From NCBI RefSeq assembly GCF_040546275.1, contig NZ_JBEPNO010000015.1, forward strand, positions 1 to 64,000: a stretch of 64,000 nt of DNA. Reading direction: 5' to 3'. Source of the DNA: Nakamurella sp040546275 (GTDB lineage Bacteria; Actinomycetota; Actinomycetes; Mycobacteriales; Nakamurellaceae). The notes below the pieces were generated by a model. That model did not search any database and was not told the origin of the DNA. It saw nothing but the letters and a program-made list of their open reading frames with translations. Below are positions 61,752 through 64,000 of the stretch, one piece after another. Position numbers and translations under genes: made by a program. Within the stretch, counting starts at the first letter, position 1. Each line of letters begins with the position of its first letter.

Positions 61752-62450
61752 GTGAAGAGAACAACGACACTCGCCCCTGCCCTGCTTCTCGCCGGCCTCC
61801 TCGGACTGTCTGCGTGTGGCTCCACCAGCACGCCTGCAGCTTCAGTCCTCAGCAGCAACTCCAGCAGCGCAGTCATCTCGACGTCGATGTCCTCGTCGGC
61901 CCCAGCGCCGAGATCGACTGCCGCGATTGTCAACTCGGCGGCGGCGAGCAGCGCCACGTCCAGCCCTGCAACGGCGAGCAGCCCCACTTCCGGCTCCGCA
62001 TCGATGAGTACGGCCGCGACCAGCCCCGCCGAAAGCAGCCCCGCCAGTTCGGCCCCGTCATCAGCGTCCAGCTCACGGTCGGAGTCGACCATCTCCGGAA
62101 GTGGCGGCGTCATCAAAGCCGGCGGTGCCGCGAAGCTACCCGCGAAACTGGGCAGCTGGGTCAAAGCAGCCGGTTCCGGCCCGGGCGTCATCTACAACAA
62201 GGGCGCCGGCTCGATCATCATCAGCTTCCAGTCCGGGGCTGACTACGACGGCGTGTCGGCGAACGTCACCAACAGCAAGACGAAGGTTGGATCCGGCATC
62301 TGCGGCTCAACCACCGAGGCGTCCAACCTGACCTGCTATCTCAAGACCGCCGACGGCGTGATCAACCTGTCCAGCGACGCCAGCGACACTCCCCTGGTCG
62401 CTCTGGTGGATTTTGCCGACCAGCTCACCAAGACCCTGGGAACCAGCTGA
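61752..62450 (+). CDS. lipoprotein with low-complexity linker
   Basis: A 232-residue lipoprotein starting at GTG 61752 (VKRTTTLAPALLLAGLLGLSAC, lipobox LSAC). A linker of about 90 Ser/Ala/Thr residues follows, then a small folded domain (KAAGSGPGVIYNKGAG, IIISFQSGADYDGV, ICGSTTEASNLTCYL, VALVDFADQL) with two Cys. Function unknown. Longer frames upstream lack a signal peptide. Confidence 0.72.
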   Translation: MKRTTTLAPALLLAGLLGLSACGSTSTPAASVLSSNSSSAVISTSMSSSAPAPRSTAAIVNSAAASSATSSPATASSPTSGSASMSTAATSPAESSPASSAPSSASSSRSESTISGSGGVIKAGGAAKLPAKLGSWVKAAGSGPGVIYNKGAGSIIISFQSGADYDGVSANVTNSKTKVGSGICGSTTEASNLTCYLKTADGVINLSSDASDTPLVALVDFADQLTKTLGTS

Positions 62451-62565
62451 CCCTCGTGGTTTGCGATCGACGAGGCAGGTCCTCCCTCGTCGTCCCGGTC
62501 TCACCGCAGTTTTTGACAACCGCGCGACCGAGCACAAGCCAACGAGCTCGACGTAAGGTGCTGCA

Positions 62566-63180
62566 GTGTCCTTCTTCTCGAAATTGATGAGTGTTCTCGG
62601 TCCGGCGATCAAGTCGGCGATGAGGTCGCAGACCAAGACCGCCCAGCGCGCCCCGGCACCCACCGGCAGGTCCACCAAAGCGCCAACCAGGCCGGCTCCG
62701 GCTCCGGCTCCTGGCTCGAGGCGACCGTCGTCGGCAGGTACCCCGGGCGCCGAGGACTCACCGGGACGATTCGGACCGGATCGCACCGTCGAGATCGATC
62801 CGCGCCAGGTCGGCAGTGTCCAGACCTCCTACTCGCCGGTGACCGACGGCGACCCGGATCCCGGCGAGATCATCTGGACCTGGGTCCCGTTCGAAGAGAA
62901 CGACGGGCAGGGCAAGGACCGTCCGGTGCTTGTGGTCGCGGCGGAGAGCGGCGGCACCGTCCTGGTGGTGCAGCTGACCAGCAAGGACCATGACGGCGAC
63001 AGCGAGTTCATCTCGGTCGGTGCGGGCGATTGGGACTCGTCTCATCGGGAATCCTGGGTGAACCTCGAGCGGGTCCTGCGCGTGCATCCCGGCGGCATGC
63101 GCCGTGAAGCTTCGGCCCTGAGCAGGGCAGCATTCCAAGGCGTTGCTGCCCGACTCAGTGCTCGCTATGGCTGGAGATGA
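62566..63180 (+). CDS. PemK/MazF-type protein
   Basis: A 204-residue protein. After a helix (FFSKLMSVLGPAIKSAM) and a Pro/Ala linker to about residue 85, the MazF-fold core appears: PGEIIWTWVPFEENDGQGKDRPVLVVAAES, VLVVQLTSKDHDGDSEF and NLERVLRVHP, shown in parts. MazF proteins are mRNA interferases. This long actinobacterial subtype with no partner antitoxin gene beside it may not be a true toxin. It starts at GTG 62566. Confidence 0.78.
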   Translation: MSFFSKLMSVLGPAIKSAMRSQTKTAQRAPAPTGRSTKAPTRPAPAPAPGSRRPSSAGTPGAEDSPGRFGPDRTVEIDPRQVGSVQTSYSPVTDGDPDPGEIIWTWVPFEENDGQGKDRPVLVVAAESGGTVLVVQLTSKDHDGDSEFISVGAGDWDSSHRESWVNLERVLRVHPGGMRREASALSRAAFQGVAARLSARYGWR

Positions 63181-63206
63181 CTCGCCCTGAGCTGCACAGA
63201 CGCAAA

Positions 63207-63232
63207 AACCGCCCAACCGAAGTCGGGCGGTT
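63207..63232 (-). terminator. hairpin terminator with U-tract for leftward transcripts
   Basis: AACCGCCC (63207-63214) and GGGCGGTT (63225-63232) form an 8-bp stem. On the minus strand it is followed by TTTTT, so it terminates leftward transcription from the GNAT gene; it may also slow rightward transcription from the MazF gene. Confidence 0.7.
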
Positions 63233-63377
63233 CGCGGCGACGGCCCCTTGCCAGTGCGCCTCTCGGCACGTGGTCGCTCTTGGCGACTGAAGGGGTGGTA
63301 CCCGGGGCATGTCCAAGAGACCGTCGACTCATTTAACACCCTCCCGGCCAGGTTTGTTCCATCCTCGTTCGGGTGGA

Positions 63378-63941
63378 TCACGCAGAGGTACGAGCCATCC
63401 GGATCTCGGCCAGATTGTCCACGTTCTCGTCCAGACGGCGCTCACCGGTGGGCTCGAAACGGTTGCGGCGGTAGAACGCCAACGCCCGCGGGTTGTCCTC
63501 CGCCATCCAGAGCGCAGCCGAACGATCGCCCAGCACACCATCGAGCAGCAACTGCCCGAGCCCGGAACCCTGGGCGGTCTTGAGCAGGTAGATCATCGCC
63601 AACTCGGCCTCGTGGACCGGCGAATCGTCACGGGACGGGAGTGACAGCGCGAAGCCGACCAGCGCGCCGTCCAACTCCGCGACACGGATCTGCCGGCCCG
63701 GGACGTCCATGGCCAACGCACGGGTCCACATCTGGACCCGGCTGGCCACCGCGTCGCCGTCGAAGAACCGTTCGTGCAGCAGGTGCCCGTACGACTCCCG
63801 CCAGGACTCGACGTGCACTTCGGCGATCGTCTCCGCGTCGGCGGGAGTCGGCAATCTGATCGCACCGCGGAATTTGTACTCCACAAGTGAATCGTAGATC
63901 CTCGTCTCCAGGTCAGTCGCTACTGCGCAGCTGACAGCCAC
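63378..63941 (-). CDS. GNAT-family N-acetyltransferase
   Basis: A 187-residue acetyltransferase (ETIAEVHVESWRESYGHLL near the start; coenzyme-A loop TAQGSGLGQLLLDGVL; ALWMAEDNPRALAFYRRNRFEPTGER). The start is GTG 63941, overlapping the end of the next gene upstream, or possibly GTG 63884, which keeps only the conserved part. Substrate unknown. Confidence 0.78.
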   Translation of the reverse strand: MAVSCAVATDLETRIYDSLVEYKFRGAIRLPTPADAETIAEVHVESWRESYGHLLHERFFDGDAVASRVQMWTRALAMDVPGRQIRVAELDGALVGFALSLPSRDDSPVHEAELAMIYLLKTAQGSGLGQLLLDGVLGDRSAALWMAEDNPRALAFYRRNRFEPTGERRLDENVDNLAEIRMARTSA

Positions 63942-64000
63942 ACCCGAACCTGGTTGGCCCGCTCCTCATCGACCAGTTCGATGACGTCCAGAGCTGGCTC
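63920..64000 (-). CDS. 3' end of a leftward gene entering from the window edge
   Basis: The last 26 codons read EPALDVIELVDEERANQVRVWLS, then AAQ and TAG (63922-63920). It is the C-terminus of a gene whose body lies beyond the window. Its end overlaps the GNAT start, so they are probably one operon. No family can be told from so little. Confidence 0.5.
   Translation of the reverse strand, partial: EPALDVIELVDEERANQVRVWLSAAQ

Noticed and set aside
61073..62191. 372-codon minus-strand frame
   Set aside because: Covers the complement of two exported-protein genes and an intergenic stretch; the acidic Leu/Ala-rich part is the mirror of a Ser/Ala linker.
1..64000. CRISPR arrays, tRNA/rRNA genes, transposases
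   Set aside because: I looked for regularly spaced repeats, cloverleaf arms and transposase motifs and found none that I could support.

Overview
The window is a high-GC chromosome segment from an actinobacterium. A Frankiales- or Nakamurella-like soil lineage would fit, but the sequence does not fix the genus. The signs are GC-rich codon use, GTG/TTG starts, many ATGA stop/start overlaps, -10 boxes lying 6-8 bases upstream of start codons (leaderless mRNAs), a SigE-type ECF sigma factor, Septum_form-type proteins and very large RHS/YD proteins with WXG100-like heads. I see no tRNA, rRNA, CRISPR array or intact insertion sequence.

Positions 1-17,600 form an accessory region dense in defence and toxin-antitoxin (TA) genes, with much gene decay. 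From the left it holds: a gene pair whose second member has an in-frame amber stop; an HTH-nucleotidyltransferase/HEPN pair; a Rad50-like zinc-hook ATPase with a small HEPN-like partner; Phd/RelE; VapBC; a RelA/SpoT-OST-HTH protein; a frameshifted membrane protein; and a SNF2 helicase. The RelA-SNF2 pair is tandemly duplicated, and each copy has kept a different intact gene. After that come Phd/PIN, two GNAT genes, and an RHH antitoxin with a wrecked Doc toxin. Several TA promoters carry perfect palindromes at or next to the start codon.

17,600-31,000 is mostly metabolic and extracellular: a cytoplasmic M64-type metallopeptidase with a VWA domain, secreted GH78 and GH5-type glycoside hydrolases beside a ROK regulator with a clear operator, and a GlxA/AraC regulator divergent from a saccharopine-dehydrogenase-like oxidoreductase. 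31,300-34,600 holds an AbrB/PIN TA pair, a decayed two-component system, a decayed membrane protein and an SWIM-associated-type protein without its SWIM domain.

34,800-57,000 is bracketed by two long paralogous RHS/YD toxins with unrelated C-terminal domains, each followed immediately by a small immunity gene. The second is also followed by a KptA-type RNA 2'-phosphotransferase. Between them lie a lipoprotein S15-family hydrolase, an SRPBCC-DUF4389-CPBP operon, a MerR/Hsp20 heat-shock pair, a secreted BNR-repeat protein, and a LuxR regulator divergent from a hemerythrin-like protein. 57,000-64,000 carries an ECF sigma factor with a membrane anti-sigma-like partner, a Septum_form protein, three exported proteins with low-complexity linkers, a MazF-like toxin and a GNAT enzyme.

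All functional names rest on reading motifs by eye; no database search was possible.
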